Source of the DNA: Dinghuibacter sp035492835
GTDB taxonomy: Bacteria; Bacteroidota; Bacteroidia; Chitinophagales; Chitinophagaceae
Length of the DNA: 52,969 bases
NCBI RefSeq assembly: GCF_035492835.1
Contig: NZ_DATJIY010000064.1
Coordinates: forward strand, 1 to 52,969
Direction: 5' to 3'
The notes beneath the pieces are model-generated. The model was not told where the DNA came from, made no database searches, and saw nothing but the letters and a program-made list of their open reading frames with translations. The position numbers and the translations under genes are program-made. Position 1 is the first letter of the stretch. Each line of letters starts with the position of its first letter. Below are positions 17,065 through 25,927 of the stretch, in pieces.

Positions 17065-18276
17065 ATGGACGAAAAGGCGGGGCCCGACGGGGCCCATAGC
17101 AGCGCAAAAGGTCCGCGCGACCTGCGTATCGGGGACTATACCTACGACCTGCCCGAAGACCGGGTGGCGCAATACCCCCTTGGGGAGCGGGACGCCTCGA
17201 AGCTGCTCGTTTACGAGGGCGGGGCGATCACGGAGGCGCGGTATCGGGACCTGCCGGGGATTATTCCCGGTGACGCATTGATGGTCTTCAACGACACGAA
17301 AGTCATCGAGGCCCGTCTGCTCTTCCGGAAGGAGACCGGGGGACAGATCGAAATCTTTTGCCTGGAACCCCTGGATGCGGAGCCTTCCCGGGCAATGATG
17401 CAACAGGGGAGCGCGACCTGGAAGTGTCTCGTGGGGGGCGCGGCGAAGTGGAAAACGGGACCGCTCGTGCGGACCTGGGAGAATGGTCTCCGTCTGGAGG
17501 TGGAAAAACTGGGGACCGTCCCCGATGGGTACCGGGTCCGGTTTCGCTGGACGCCCGGAGACCTGCATTTCGCCGGGATGCTCCACCGGGCGGGCCTCGT
17601 TCCGCTGCCCCCGTATCTGAACAGGTCGATGGAGGAGCTCGACGCGGAGCGGTATCAAACGGTCTATGCGCGCTTCGACGGATCGGTCGCGGCGCCAACC
17701 GCGGGGTTGCACTTTACACAGGACCTTCTGGGGCGGCTCGGTAAAAAGGGCGTGACGACCGATTTCGTGACGTTGCACGTAGGCGCGGGCACCTTCAAAC
17801 CGGTAAAGGCCGAACGCATGGAGGAGCACGTGATGCACGCGGAGTGGATCGACGTGACGCGGGCGTTCGTGGAGCGGCTGCGGGCCCACGAAGGACCGGT
17901 GGTGGGGGTGGGCACGACAGCCTTACGGACGCTCGAAAGCTTGTACTGGATGGGGGTGAAGGGCACCGATGAGCCGCTGACCCAGTGGGAAATATATGAT
18001 ACGCTCCCGCAAGACATGGCAAGGCGGGATGCGCTGGACGCGCTGCTCGGGCGCATGGGCGAACGACTGATCGCACAGACGCAGCTGTTGATCGCGCCGG
18101 GTTACCGCCCCCGGATCGCGCACGGGTTGGTAACCAATTTCCACCAGCCCGGTTCGACCCTGCTCCTGCTCGTGGCCGCCTTGCTGGGGGACGACTGGCG
18201 AAAAGTCTATCGCTACGCCCTGGATAATGATTTCCGGTTTTTAAGCTATGGAGACGGGAGTCTTCTTTGGTTCTAG
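17065..18276 (+). CDS. queA: S-adenosylmethionine:tRNA ribosyltransferase-isomerase QueA
   Basis: QueA moves the ribosyl part of SAM onto 7-aminomethyl-7-deazaguanine in tRNA, giving epoxyqueuosine. Family landmarks are YDLPEDRVAQYPLGERDASKLL near residue 27, FNDTKVIEARL, APTAGLHFT, LHVGAGTFKPV, VVGVGTTALRTLES and the C-terminal TNFHQPGSTLLLLVAAL. With ATG 17065 the protein has 403 residues, longer than the roughly 350 of E. coli QueA, mostly because of a polar N-terminal extension of about 20 residues. The open frame reaches back to 16957, but the promoter-like TACCTTTA lies between and favours 17065. Confidence 0.95.
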   Translation: MDEKAGPDGAHSSAKGPRDLRIGDYTYDLPEDRVAQYPLGERDASKLLVYEGGAITEARYRDLPGIIPGDALMVFNDTKVIEARLLFRKETGGQIEIFCLEPLDAEPSRAMMQQGSATWKCLVGGAAKWKTGPLVRTWENGLRLEVEKLGTVPDGYRVRFRWTPGDLHFAGMLHRAGLVPLPPYLNRSMEELDAERYQTVYARFDGSVAAPTAGLHFTQDLLGRLGKKGVTTDFVTLHVGAGTFKPVKAERMEEHVMHAEWIDVTRAFVERLRAHEGPVVGVGTTALRTLESLYWMGVKGTDEPLTQWEIYDTLPQDMARRDALDALLGRMGERLIAQTQLLIAPGYRPRIAHGLVTNFHQPGSTLLLLVAALLGDDWRKVYRYALDNDFRFLSYGDGSLLWF

Positions 18277-18294
18277 CGGTTTTGCCTACCTTTA
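18266..18294 (+). promoter_or_regulatory. Candidate kup promoter
   Basis: TTTG (18266-18269) and TACCTTTA (18287-18294) are 17 bases apart, close to the Bacteroidota -33/-7 arrangement. The element lies just behind the queA stop and 25 bases before the kup start. Confidence 0.4.
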
Positions 18295-18319
18295 AGCACC
18301 ATAACCAACATTCTCAACC

Positions 18320-20335
18320 TTGAGGAAGACAACGTTAAACAGCGTCTCGGCGGCTGGATTAGTGATAGCACTGGGGATTATTTATGGCGACATCGGCACC
18401 TCTCCGCTCTATGTTTTCAACGCCATCATCAACGGTCGTGTCATCAGCGAAGACCTTATCCTCGGCTCCCTTTCCTGTATCATATGGACGCTCACGCTAC
18501 AGACGACGGTGAAGTATGTGATCCTGACGCTCAAGGCTGACAACAAAGGAGAGGGTGGTATTTTCTCGTTGTATGCCCTGGTGCGCAGGCGGCGGAAGTG
18601 GCTGGCCTTCCCGGCGATGATCGGGGGCGCCGCGCTCCTGGCGGACGGGATGATCACGCCGCCGATCACCGTGACCTCCGCCGTGGAGGGGCTACGGCAA
18701 ATCCCCCGTTTTGCGGACATCAATCAGACCACCATCATGTACATCGTGTTGGGGATCCTGGTGGTGTTGTTCTTTATGCAGCAGTTCGGGACCATGAACA
18801 TCGGGAAGCTGTTCGGCCCGATCATGTTTATCTGGTTTGTCATGCTGGCTGTGCTGGGGTTGAGCCATATTTCCGACGACTGGGGCATATTCAAGGCGCT
18901 TTCCCCCCACTACGCGATCGTGCTGCTGACAAAATACCCGGGGGGCTTTTGGCTGTTGGGCGCCGTTTTTCTTTGTACCACCGGGGCGGAAGCCCTGTAT
19001 TCGGACCTGGGCCACGTGGGCCGGGGCAACATCCGGATATCGTGGATATTCGTCAAAACCTGCCTGATCCTGAATTACCTCGGTCAGGGCGCGTACCTGA
19101 TGGCGCACCGCGGGATGATCTTCGCCAATGACGACCTGATCCAAAAGGCACACTTCCTTGTCCGGTTCCCTTCGGCGGTACCGCTGCAGAATACCTTTTT
19201 CTCCATCATGCCGGACTGGTTCAAGGTCCCCGGCAACATCATCGCTACCATGGCGGCCATCATCGCCAGCCAGGCGCTGATCTCCGGGTCGTTTACGCTG
19301 ATCAGCGAGGCCATGCGGCTCAACCTCTGGCCTAAGCTGAAGATCAACTACCCCACCGAGGAAAGGGGACAGCTGTTCATCCCCGGGATCAACGTCCTCC
19401 TGTTCATCGGTTGTTGCGGCATCGTAGCCTACTTCCGCTCCTCGTCCAACATGGAGGCGGCCTACGGCCTGGCCATCACGCTGTGTATGCTGGCCACGTC
19501 GATCCTGTTCGCCAACTTCCTGGTGTCCAGGCGCGTCAGGAAACGATGGATCTACCTATACCTCATCGTTTACCTGACCATAGAACTGAGCTTTTTGTAC
19601 GCCAACCTGGAGAAGTTCCCCCATGGCGGCTTCGTGACCGTGATCGTGGGCGGTCTCTTGTTCCTGGTGATGTACGTCTGGTTCCGGTCCCGCAAGATCA
19701 AAAACCGGTACGTGGAGTTCGTCCGGCTGGAGCACTACCTGCCGATGCTCCAGGAGCTGTCCAACGACATGACCGTCACCAAGTATTCCACCCACCTGGT
19801 GTTTATGACCAGTGCCAACAACCCCAAGGAGATCGAGCACAAGATCATGTACTCGATCCTCAACCGGAAGCCAAAACGGGCGGATATATACTGGTTCGTG
19901 CACGTCGAAATCCTGGACGACCCTTATACCTGCGAATACGTGGTGGATACGATCATCCCCAACGAGGTGATCCGCGTCGAGTTCCGGTTCGGGTTCCGGG
20001 TGGAGCAGCGCATCCAGCTGATGTTCCGTAAAGTGGTCGAGGACATGGTGCTCAACAAGGAGGTCAATATCGTGAGCCGGTACGAGTCCCTCCAGCGCAA
20101 CAACGTGGTGGGGGATTTCCAGTTTATCGTGCTGGAGAAGTTCCTGTCCCACGACAACGAGCTGCCCTTCTGGGAGCGCGTCATCATGCGGGCGTATTTT
20201 TACCTGAAGGAAATTTCGCTGTCCGAGGAAAGGGGCTTTGGCCTCGACCCAACGTACGTTACCGTGGAGAAGTTCCCGCTGATCGTGACGCCGGTGTCGC
20301 ACCTGCGCCTACGGCGCGTGAACCACGAGGGGTGA
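18320..20335 (+). CDS. kup: Low-affinity potassium uptake protein Kup
   Basis: KUP/HAK/KT-type K+:H+ symporter in the inner membrane. The 671-residue protein begins with the family signature GIIYGDIGTSPLYVF (about 19-33), has about twelve transmembrane helices up to about residue 455, and a hydrophilic C-terminal domain of about 210 residues. GGIFSLYALVRR and GADGMITPPITV-like segments also match. The start is TTG at 18320, because no in-frame ATG precedes the conserved first helix. The last 27 bases overlap the end of the convergent methyltransferase gene. Confidence 0.94.
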   Translation: MRKTTLNSVSAAGLVIALGIIYGDIGTSPLYVFNAIINGRVISEDLILGSLSCIIWTLTLQTTVKYVILTLKADNKGEGGIFSLYALVRRRRKWLAFPAMIGGAALLADGMITPPITVTSAVEGLRQIPRFADINQTTIMYIVLGILVVLFFMQQFGTMNIGKLFGPIMFIWFVMLAVLGLSHISDDWGIFKALSPHYAIVLLTKYPGGFWLLGAVFLCTTGAEALYSDLGHVGRGNIRISWIFVKTCLILNYLGQGAYLMAHRGMIFANDDLIQKAHFLVRFPSAVPLQNTFFSIMPDWFKVPGNIIATMAAIIASQALISGSFTLISEAMRLNLWPKLKINYPTEERGQLFIPGINVLLFIGCCGIVAYFRSSSNMEAAYGLAITLCMLATSILFANFLVSRRVRKRWIYLYLIVYLTIELSFLYANLEKFPHGGFVTVIVGGLLFLVMYVWFRSRKIKNRYVEFVRLEHYLPMLQELSNDMTVTKYSTHLVFMTSANNPKEIEHKIMYSILNRKPKRADIYWFVHVEILDDPYTCEYVVDTIIPNEVIRVEFRFGFRVEQRIQLMFRKVVEDMVLNKEVNIVSRYESLQRNNVVGDFQFIVLEKFLSHDNELPFWERVIMRAYFYLKEISLSEERGFGLDPTYVTVEKFPLIVTPVSHLRLRRVNHEG

Positions 20336-21085
20336 GTCGCGCGCGTACTCTGCCGTCAGGAAGTAGTAATTGTGCGGAAAGTACGTGACGTCGCTGTAGG
20401 CGTCGATCTTGTGCCAGCGCCCGCCTTCCAGCGCGTAGCACCCATACCCGAGCGGCGCCACCAAACGCGCCAGGTCCGCCCGGTCTACCGTGGACAGCAG
20501 CTCGCATACGATCCTGGGCCGGTATTTCGCTACGGTGGGCAGCATCTTGGTGAACAGCCGGACCTCAAAACCCTCCACGTCACACTTTATGAAGTCGATC
20601 TTCGGCAGGTTCCCGAAGAGCGTGTTTGGATCCTCGTTGCGGATGCGCTCCGTTTCCACGTAGTTGAAATCGTCGGTCTTTTCAATGATCTTGGCGTAGG
20701 CGAAACGCTTGCGGGCGCCGACCTGGGGAATACCCATTTCGACGGTGTCGCTGTCGCCGCCCAGCGCCACCTTTAGCAGGTGGATATTGGTGCGGCCGCC
20801 CATGTGCGCCTCGATCACGGCGTTGAATTTCGAAATGGGCTCGACGGCGTATACGGAGCCGGAGGGACCGACCAGGCGGGACAGCTCGAACGTATAATAA
20901 CCGAGGTGGGCGCCTATGTCGATACATACATCCCCGGGGCGGATGTGCTCCCTCAGGAAATAAACGTCCCGGTAAAATGACTTGTTCAGCCAGCCATTCC
21001 GGTGCAGAACCTGGAAGGTGGAGGAGAGGGTGGACAGGTATCGTTTTTCCCCCAATATCCGTAGCAAGGTTTCTCTCAGGCTCAT
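20309..21085 (-). CDS. FkbM family SAM-dependent methyltransferase
   Basis: A 258-residue methyltransferase. SAM motif I is D55-I-G57-A-H-L-G61 in VCIDIGAHLGYYTFELSR, motif II is the acidic AVEP near 81-83, and IDFIKCDVEGFEV (about 166-178) is the FkbM signature. FkbM proteins O-methylate sugars or polyketide hydroxyls, so a glycan or lipid substrate is plausible but unproven. It is the second gene of a pair: its ATG overlaps the stop of the upstream methyltransferase (ATGA), so the two are translationally coupled. Its 3' end overlaps kup by 27 bases. Confidence 0.85.
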   Translation of the reverse strand: MSLRETLLRILGEKRYLSTLSSTFQVLHRNGWLNKSFYRDVYFLREHIRPGDVCIDIGAHLGYYTFELSRLVGPSGSVYAVEPISKFNAVIEAHMGGRTNIHLLKVALGGDSDTVEMGIPQVGARKRFAYAKIIEKTDDFNYVETERIRNEDPNTLFGNLPKIDFIKCDVEGFEVRLFTKMLPTVAKYRPRIVCELLSTVDRADLARLVAPLGYGCYALEGGRWHKIDAYSDVTYFPHNYYFLTAEYARDSPLVVHAP

Positions 21086-21816
21086 TTAACGATCTTGATG
21101 GCGGTCTGGTAATAATTGTTGACGGACCCCAGCACCTCGTATTTGACGTAGTAGCACTTGACGAACTCGTTCCAGGCGGCAAACTCGTGGTTGGGTACGT
21201 TGAACTCGTCGAACATGACGACGTCCCCGTTCCTGAGGAAGGGCGCCATCGCCGTAAGGGCAAAGAGCGTGGAGGAATATAGGTCGGCGTCCATATGGAT
21301 CACCCGCACCGCGTCGGTTCGACGGGGATATTCCTCCAGGAAGGGCGGGAGCGTGTCCTGGAAGATGCCCTTGAGGAAACGGGCGCGCGTGTCCTCCAGC
21401 TGCGGCACGTCATAGGCCATCTCCCCCTTTTTAAAAAAGTGCCAGTCCTCCGGCAACCCCTCGAACGTATCGAAGCCAAAGAAGGCCGATCCCGGGTGGG
21501 TGCAATGGCTCAGCCACCACCGGAAGGAGTAACCCCCCGCGACGCCAAACTCGAAGTAGTGGACGGGGCGCGTGGCGAGCTGCTCGTGGTCGACGACGTA
21601 TTGGTGTAGTTTTTCGCGGTCGGTATAGTTGCGGAAGGGCTTGTACCAGGTAGTGTAGGCGACGGCCTTGTTGTGCTTGGCGATCCAGGACGACAGGAGC
21701 GAAAAATTCAACAGGAACCGGAGGGCGTGCCGGAAGGGCGCAAAGAGGATGCCTACCCTGGACGCCAGGAGCAGGTCTTTTATAAAAGAATTGGATTTCC
21801 GTATCAGTAGCTTCAT
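21082..21816 (-). CDS. TylF/MycF-like O-methyltransferase
   Basis: A 244-residue class I methyltransferase of the TylF (macrocin O-methyltransferase-like) type. Markers are the SAM motif with E89-F-G91-V-A-G-G, GFDTFEGLPEDW (about 114-125), and the metal-binding MDADLYSST. TylF enzymes methylate deoxysugar hydroxyls using SAM and Mg2+; here the true acceptor is unknown. Residues 1-50 are basic and partly hydrophobic, an N-terminal extension compared with the core domain. It is coupled to the FkbM gene by a four-base overlap. A TATCTTTA element upstream suggests its own promoter. Confidence 0.82.
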   Translation of the reverse strand: MKLLIRKSNSFIKDLLLASRVGILFAPFRHALRFLLNFSLLSSWIAKHNKAVAYTTWYKPFRNYTDREKLHQYVVDHEQLATRPVHYFEFGVAGGYSFRWWLSHCTHPGSAFFGFDTFEGLPEDWHFFKKGEMAYDVPQLEDTRARFLKGIFQDTLPPFLEEYPRRTDAVRVIHMDADLYSSTLFALTAMAPFLRNGDVVMFDEFNVPNHEFAAWNEFVKCYYVKYEVLGSVNNYYQTAIKIVK

Positions 21817-21826
21817 AAAAGGGGGC

Positions 21827-21834
21827 TAAAGATA
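21827..21834 (-). promoter_or_regulatory. -7 element before the methyltransferase pair
   Basis: Read on the minus strand this is TATCTTTA, one base off the TAnnTTTG consensus, ending 10 bases before the ATG at 21816. No clear TTTG is found 19 bases upstream. Confidence 0.35.
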
Positions 21835-21839
21835 GGGAT

Positions 21840-22745
21840 TTATATTTCACCCAGGGTGACGCCCGCGTCCTGGATGTCCAGCCGGTAGCGGCCGCCGACC
21901 TTGAGCGCATAGTTGTCACCGTGATGGCTGGTGGGAAAACCAAAACAGACCGGATACCCATACGCGCCTACCTTTTCCAGGATCATTTCTTCCACGCTTT
22001 GTCCGAAGGGCACGACGGTGTCCTTGAGGTCGGTAAAACCGCCGACGACAAGCCCGGCCAGGGCTTCCAGCTTACCCGCCCGCTGGAGCTGGATCAGCAT
22101 GCGGTCCAGGTTGTACCGGTATTCGCCTATGTCCTCGATGAACAGCAGGACGCCGTCGGTGGGGATGTCCGAGACCGATCCGACCAGGTGCGCCAGGAGG
22201 GTCAGGTTCCCGCCGACCAACAGTGCTTCCGCGCGGCCTTCCCGGTTGGCGGGGTGCGTCGCGACCGTGTAGGCGGCTTTTCCCCCTTCCAGGGCGGCTT
22301 TGAGCGACGCCACCGAGGCGCCCGCCGCGCCTTCGCCCTGGAAGGCGCCGGCCATCGGTGCGTGGAGGGATGCTGTCCCGCAAAAAGTATACAGATGGGC
22401 ATGGAGGACGGTGACGTCGCTAAAGCCGATCACCCATTTGGGCGCCCGACGGAAGGCGGTAAAGTCGAGCCGGTCGATGATCCGGCTGGTCCCGTAGCCG
22501 CCCCGGCCGCAAAGGACTGCCTTTACCTCCGGGTCGTCAAGCATGGCCTGCAGGTCGTCCAGCCGCTCCTGGTCGGTCCCGGAAAAATAGTGCCAGGCGT
22601 GACCCAGGGTACGTCCTACGCGCACCCGGTATCCCCAGGCCTGGAGGGTGTCGATGCAATCCTGCGCCCTGGCGGCCTCCATCTGGCCCGCGGGGCAAAC
22701 GATGCCGATGGTATCGCCCGGTTGGAGGTAGGGAGGGAATATCAT
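21840..22745 (-). CDS. LD-carboxypeptidase (peptidase S66), cytoplasmic type
   Basis: Serine peptidase that removes the terminal D-Ala from murein tetrapeptides during wall recycling. With ATG at 22745 it has 301 residues and no signal peptide. The S66 triad is visible: S109 in GFSDVT, E204 in FIEDIGEY and H274 in the segment PTSHHGDN. CGRGGYG (79-85) is the conserved loop near the active site. It overlaps the stop of its upstream paralogue by four bases (ATGA). The frame is open up to 22805, but those codons lie inside the paralogue and do not match the family. Confidence 0.9.
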   Translation of the reverse strand: MIFPPYLQPGDTIGIVCPAGQMEAARAQDCIDTLQAWGYRVRVGRTLGHAWHYFSGTDQERLDDLQAMLDDPEVKAVLCGRGGYGTSRIIDRLDFTAFRRAPKWVIGFSDVTVLHAHLYTFCGTASLHAPMAGAFQGEGAAGASVASLKAALEGGKAAYTVATHPANREGRAEALLVGGNLTLLAHLVGSVSDIPTDGVLLFIEDIGEYRYNLDRMLIQLQRAGKLEALAGLVVGGFTDLKDTVVPFGQSVEEMILEKVGAYGYPVCFGFPTSHHGDNYALKVGGRYRLDIQDAGVTLGEI

Positions 22746-23743
22746 GCGATGCTGGTTAACCGGACCCCGTCCCGTGACACATCGAGCTGGTGCATCTGTC
22801 CGCAACGCAGCGCGTAGTTATCCTTTTGGTGTCCGACCGGGAAGTCGAAACAAACGGGATAGGTAAAGTCCTTGGTGTGGAAGGTAACGATGTCGTAGTG
22901 GTTTTTGCCCATGGGCTCCTTGGGGTCGTCCATCATCCGGTTGAACCCGCCCACGATCAGGCCGCGGAGCTTTTGCAGCTTCCCGGTCCTCCGGAAACTC
23001 CAGAGCATCCGGTCGAGGTTGTAGTAGTATTCCTCCACGTCTTCGATGAAGAGGATCTTGTCGGTGGTGTCGATGTCCGATGCGGTGCCTGCCAGGTTTT
23101 CGAGGGTGCGCAGGTTCCCGCCGATGAGCTGGCCCTCGGTCCTGCCCGGCCGGTTCAGCGGGGAATAAGGGGCCAGGTAATTCATCTGTTCTCCCCTCAA
23201 CGTTTTACCAATGGAGTCGATACAGTCCCTGATGATGGGTTCGGCTTTGTCGTAGACGTCAGGAAAGCTGTTGCACATCTTGCTGTGTATCGTCGCGATG
23301 CGACAGTTCCGGTGGACATGGGCGTGAATCACGGTGACGTCGCTGAAACCTATCAACCACTTCGGGGACGACTTGAAACGCGTAAAGTCCAGGCTGTCGA
23401 TGATCCGCACCATCCCGTACCCGCCCCGGGCAAAGAGGATGGCCTGCAAGTCGGGGCTATCGAGCATGGTTTGTATGTCCTTGGTTCGCTCCTCGTCGGT
23501 GCCGCCGAACATGCCGTCTTTTTTCCCTATGGTGTCCCCGATCCGGACCTGGTAGCCCCAGCTTTGGAGCACGGCGATGGACGGCTGTATTTCCTTGAGG
23601 TCTATGGGGCCGGAACCGCAGGTGATGCCGATGGTGTCGCCGGTTTTCAGATAGGGGGGGACGGTGACGGGGTCGGGGTCTTTCCAGTCGGCGCCCAGCA
23701 TAGCCAGGGGGAGCAGGCTACTCACGAAATCTTTGCGGTTCAT
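22742..23743 (-). CDS. LD-carboxypeptidase (peptidase S66), probably exported
   Basis: Paralogue of the next gene, 333 residues. The triad is S134 (GFSDVT), E234 (FIEDVEEY) and H305 (FPVGHQKDN). It differs by a roughly 28-residue N-terminal extension, MNRKDFVSSLLPLAML, that looks like a twin-arginine-type signal with Arg-Lys in place of Arg-Arg. It may thus act outside the cytoplasm while its partner stays inside; this is inference. The pair is translationally coupled and probably arose by tandem duplication. The minus-strand -7 element TAATTTTA sits four bases before the ATG. Confidence 0.88.
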   Translation of the reverse strand: MNRKDFVSSLLPLAMLGADWKDPDPVTVPPYLKTGDTIGITCGSGPIDLKEIQPSIAVLQSWGYQVRIGDTIGKKDGMFGGTDEERTKDIQTMLDSPDLQAILFARGGYGMVRIIDSLDFTRFKSSPKWLIGFSDVTVIHAHVHRNCRIATIHSKMCNSFPDVYDKAEPIIRDCIDSIGKTLRGEQMNYLAPYSPLNRPGRTEGQLIGGNLRTLENLAGTASDIDTTDKILFIEDVEEYYYNLDRMLWSFRRTGKLQKLRGLIVGGFNRMMDDPKEPMGKNHYDIVTFHTKDFTYPVCFDFPVGHQKDNYALRCGQMHQLDVSRDGVRLTSIA

Positions 23744-23747
23744 GCGA

Positions 23748-23755
23748 TAAAATTA
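23748..23755 (-). promoter_or_regulatory. -7 element of the LD-carboxypeptidase operon
   Basis: On the minus strand this reads TAATTTTA, fitting TAnnTTTG except the last base. It ends four bases before the ATG at 23743, again predicting a very short or absent leader. It is divergent from the metG promoter. Confidence 0.35.
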
Positions 23756-23794
23756 GGGGAATCGCAGCGCTTTTGGCCTTTGGGCGTCACGGGC

Positions 23795-23827
23795 TTTTGG
23801 GACCCTCCGCACTTTTGGGTAACTTCG
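23795..23827 (+). promoter_or_regulatory. metG promoter
   Basis: TTTTGG (23795-23800) and TAACTTCG (23820-23827) are separated by exactly 19 bases, the spacing of Bacteroidota -33/-7 promoters; the -7 has one mismatch to TAnnTTTG. The metG ATG is three bases further on, so the mRNA is probably leaderless. Confidence 0.55.
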
Positions 23828-23830
23828 CGC

Positions 23831-25927
23831 ATGGTTGAATTCAAGCGTTATCTGGTTACGGCCGCCCTACCGTATGCCAACGGCCCCGTTCACATCGGCC
23901 ACCTGGCCGGCTGCTATCTACCCGCGGATATCTATGTCCGCTATCAACGCGCCCGCAAACAGGACATCAAGTTCATCTGCGGGAGCGACGAACACGGCGT
24001 ACCCATCACCATCCGCGCCATGAGGGAAGGGATCACGCCCCAGCAGGTGGTGGATAAATACAACGCGATCATCAAAGACAGCTTTGCCCGGATGGGCATC
24101 TCCTTCGATATTTATTCCAGGACGTCGAACCCCGTTCACCACGAGACGGCCTCCGCTTTCTTTAAAAAATTGTACGACGACGGACTCTTCGAGGAAAAGG
24201 AAAGCGAGCAATACTACGACGAGGAGAAAAAGACCTTCCTGGCGGACCGCTACATCATCGGTACCTGTCCCGTTTGCGCTAACCCCAACGCCTATGGGGA
24301 CCAGTGTGAACGGTGCGGTTCTTCACTCAGCCCCGACCAGTTGATCAACCCGCGCAGCGCCCTGAGCGACGCCACGCCGGTCCTGAAAAAAACAAAGCAC
24401 TGGTACTTCCCGCTCCAGCAATACGAGCCCTGGCTGAAGGAATGGATCGTGGAGGGGAAAAAGGATGTCTGGAAAAACAACGTGTACGGCCAGTGCAAAA
24501 GCTGGCTGGACAGCGGGCTGCAGCCCCGGGCGATGACACGGGACAGCAACTGGGGGATAAAGGTGCCGCTGCCGGACGCGGAGGGGAAGGTGCTGTACGT
24601 GTGGTTCGACGCGCCCATCGGGTATATCAGCGCCACCAAGGAGCTCACGCCCGACTGGGCCGACTACTGGTGTAAAGGGGATACCAAGCTGGTGCACTTT
24701 ATCGGGAAGGACAACATCGTTTTTCACTGCATCATATTCCCGAGCATGCTCAAGGCGCACGGCGGTTTTGTCCTGCCCGACAACGTCCCCGCCAACGAGT
24801 TCCTCAACATCGAGGGCGAGAAGGTGTCCACCAGCCGTAACTGGGCTGTCTGGGTCGACGAGTACCTGCGCGACTTCCCCGACGGCCAGGACGTGTTGCG
24901 CTACGTGCTTTGCGCAAACGCCCCCGAGACCAAGGACAACGATTTTACGTGGAAGGACTTCCAGACGCGCAACAACAGCGAACTGGTCGCCATATTCGGC
25001 AACTTCGTCAACCGGACTATGGTGATGATGCACAAGCTGTGCGGCGGTAAGGTGCCACCGCTCCACGCCGACGTCCTCGACGACGAGGACCGCGCCATGC
25101 TGGAGGCCCCGGCGCTGACCAGGACCCGCGTCGAAGCCGCGCTGGAGACCTACCGTTTCCGCGAGGCCCTGTCCGAGGTCATCGCCCTTTCGAGCGAAGG
25201 CAATAAATATCTGCAGAAAAAACAACCCTGGATCGTCGCCCGCGACCTCCCGACCGATCCGACCGCGCAGAAAAAGATCGACAACTGTCTGCACGTATGC
25301 CTCCAGCTGACCGCCAACCTTGCGATCCTGATCAACCCCTTCCTCCCCTTCTCCGCCCGCAAAATGAGTCATATGATGAAGACGGTGGATAAGATGCTGG
25401 AGTGGGAGAACGCGGGCAAAACGAAGTTGCTGTCCGTCGGCTACAGCCTTCGCCCCCCGGAGCTGCTCTTCGCCAAGATCGAGGACGCCCAGGTCGAGGC
25501 GCAGGTCGCGAAGCTCCGCGCGGGGCTCGTGGCATCCGCTGCCGCGACGGCCCCCGCCCCGGCCGCCCCCGCCGCACCGACACCACTCCCCGAGGTCAAA
25601 TCCACGATCGTCTACGACGACTTTGCCAAGCTCGACCTGCGCGTCGGCAAGATCCTGACGGCCGAAAAGATGCCGAAGTCCGACAAGCTCCTCCGCTTCA
25701 CCGTCGACCTCGGCGTCGAACAGCGGACGATCCTGTCCGGCGTGGCGAAGCATTTCGACCCGGCTGCGTTGATCGGCCAGCAGGTAACCGTCGTGGCCAA
25801 CCTCGCCCCGCGCAAAATGATGGGCGTGGAAAGCCATGGGATGATCCTCATGGCCGAAGACCCGGGTGGCAAGCTCCACTTTATCAACCCCCAACTGGAC
25901 ATCGCCCCCGGCAGTACGATTTCGTAG
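23831..25927 (+). CDS. metG: Methionine--tRNA ligase
   Basis: Class I aminoacyl-tRNA synthetase charging tRNA-Met. The 698 residues carry the HIGH motif H21-I-G-H24, a zinc knuckle C146-P-V-C149 / C159-E-R-C162 in the connective peptide, and the KMSKS equivalent K331-V-S-T-S335. After the anticodon-binding helical domain comes an A/P-rich linker (about 565-590) and a C-terminal EMAP-type tRNA-binding OB domain (about 597-698, LDLRVGKIL and MMGVESHGM), which also drives dimerisation. The frame is open for 347 codons upstream, but that part is antisense to the two peptidase genes; HIGH placement and the promoter fix ATG 23831. Confidence 0.97.
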   Translation: MVEFKRYLVTAALPYANGPVHIGHLAGCYLPADIYVRYQRARKQDIKFICGSDEHGVPITIRAMREGITPQQVVDKYNAIIKDSFARMGISFDIYSRTSNPVHHETASAFFKKLYDDGLFEEKESEQYYDEEKKTFLADRYIIGTCPVCANPNAYGDQCERCGSSLSPDQLINPRSALSDATPVLKKTKHWYFPLQQYEPWLKEWIVEGKKDVWKNNVYGQCKSWLDSGLQPRAMTRDSNWGIKVPLPDAEGKVLYVWFDAPIGYISATKELTPDWADYWCKGDTKLVHFIGKDNIVFHCIIFPSMLKAHGGFVLPDNVPANEFLNIEGEKVSTSRNWAVWVDEYLRDFPDGQDVLRYVLCANAPETKDNDFTWKDFQTRNNSELVAIFGNFVNRTMVMMHKLCGGKVPPLHADVLDDEDRAMLEAPALTRTRVEAALETYRFREALSEVIALSSEGNKYLQKKQPWIVARDLPTDPTAQKKIDNCLHVCLQLTANLAILINPFLPFSARKMSHMMKTVDKMLEWENAGKTKLLSVGYSLRPPELLFAKIEDAQVEAQVAKLRAGLVASAAATAPAPAAPAAPTPLPEVKSTIVYDDFAKLDLRVGKILTAEKMPKSDKLLRFTVDLGVEQRTILSGVAKHFDPAALIGQQVTVVANLAPRKMMGVESHGMILMAEDPGGKLHFINPQLDIAPGSTIS

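Noticed and set aside
22790..23830. 347-codon upstream extension of the metG frame
   Set aside because: It is antisense to the two LD-carboxypeptidase genes, and the HIGH motif position and promoter place the metG start at 23831.
24323..25894. 523-codon ORF antisense to metG
   Set aside because: Long antisense frames are common in GC-rich genes; its composition is that of a shadow and metG has all its motifs.
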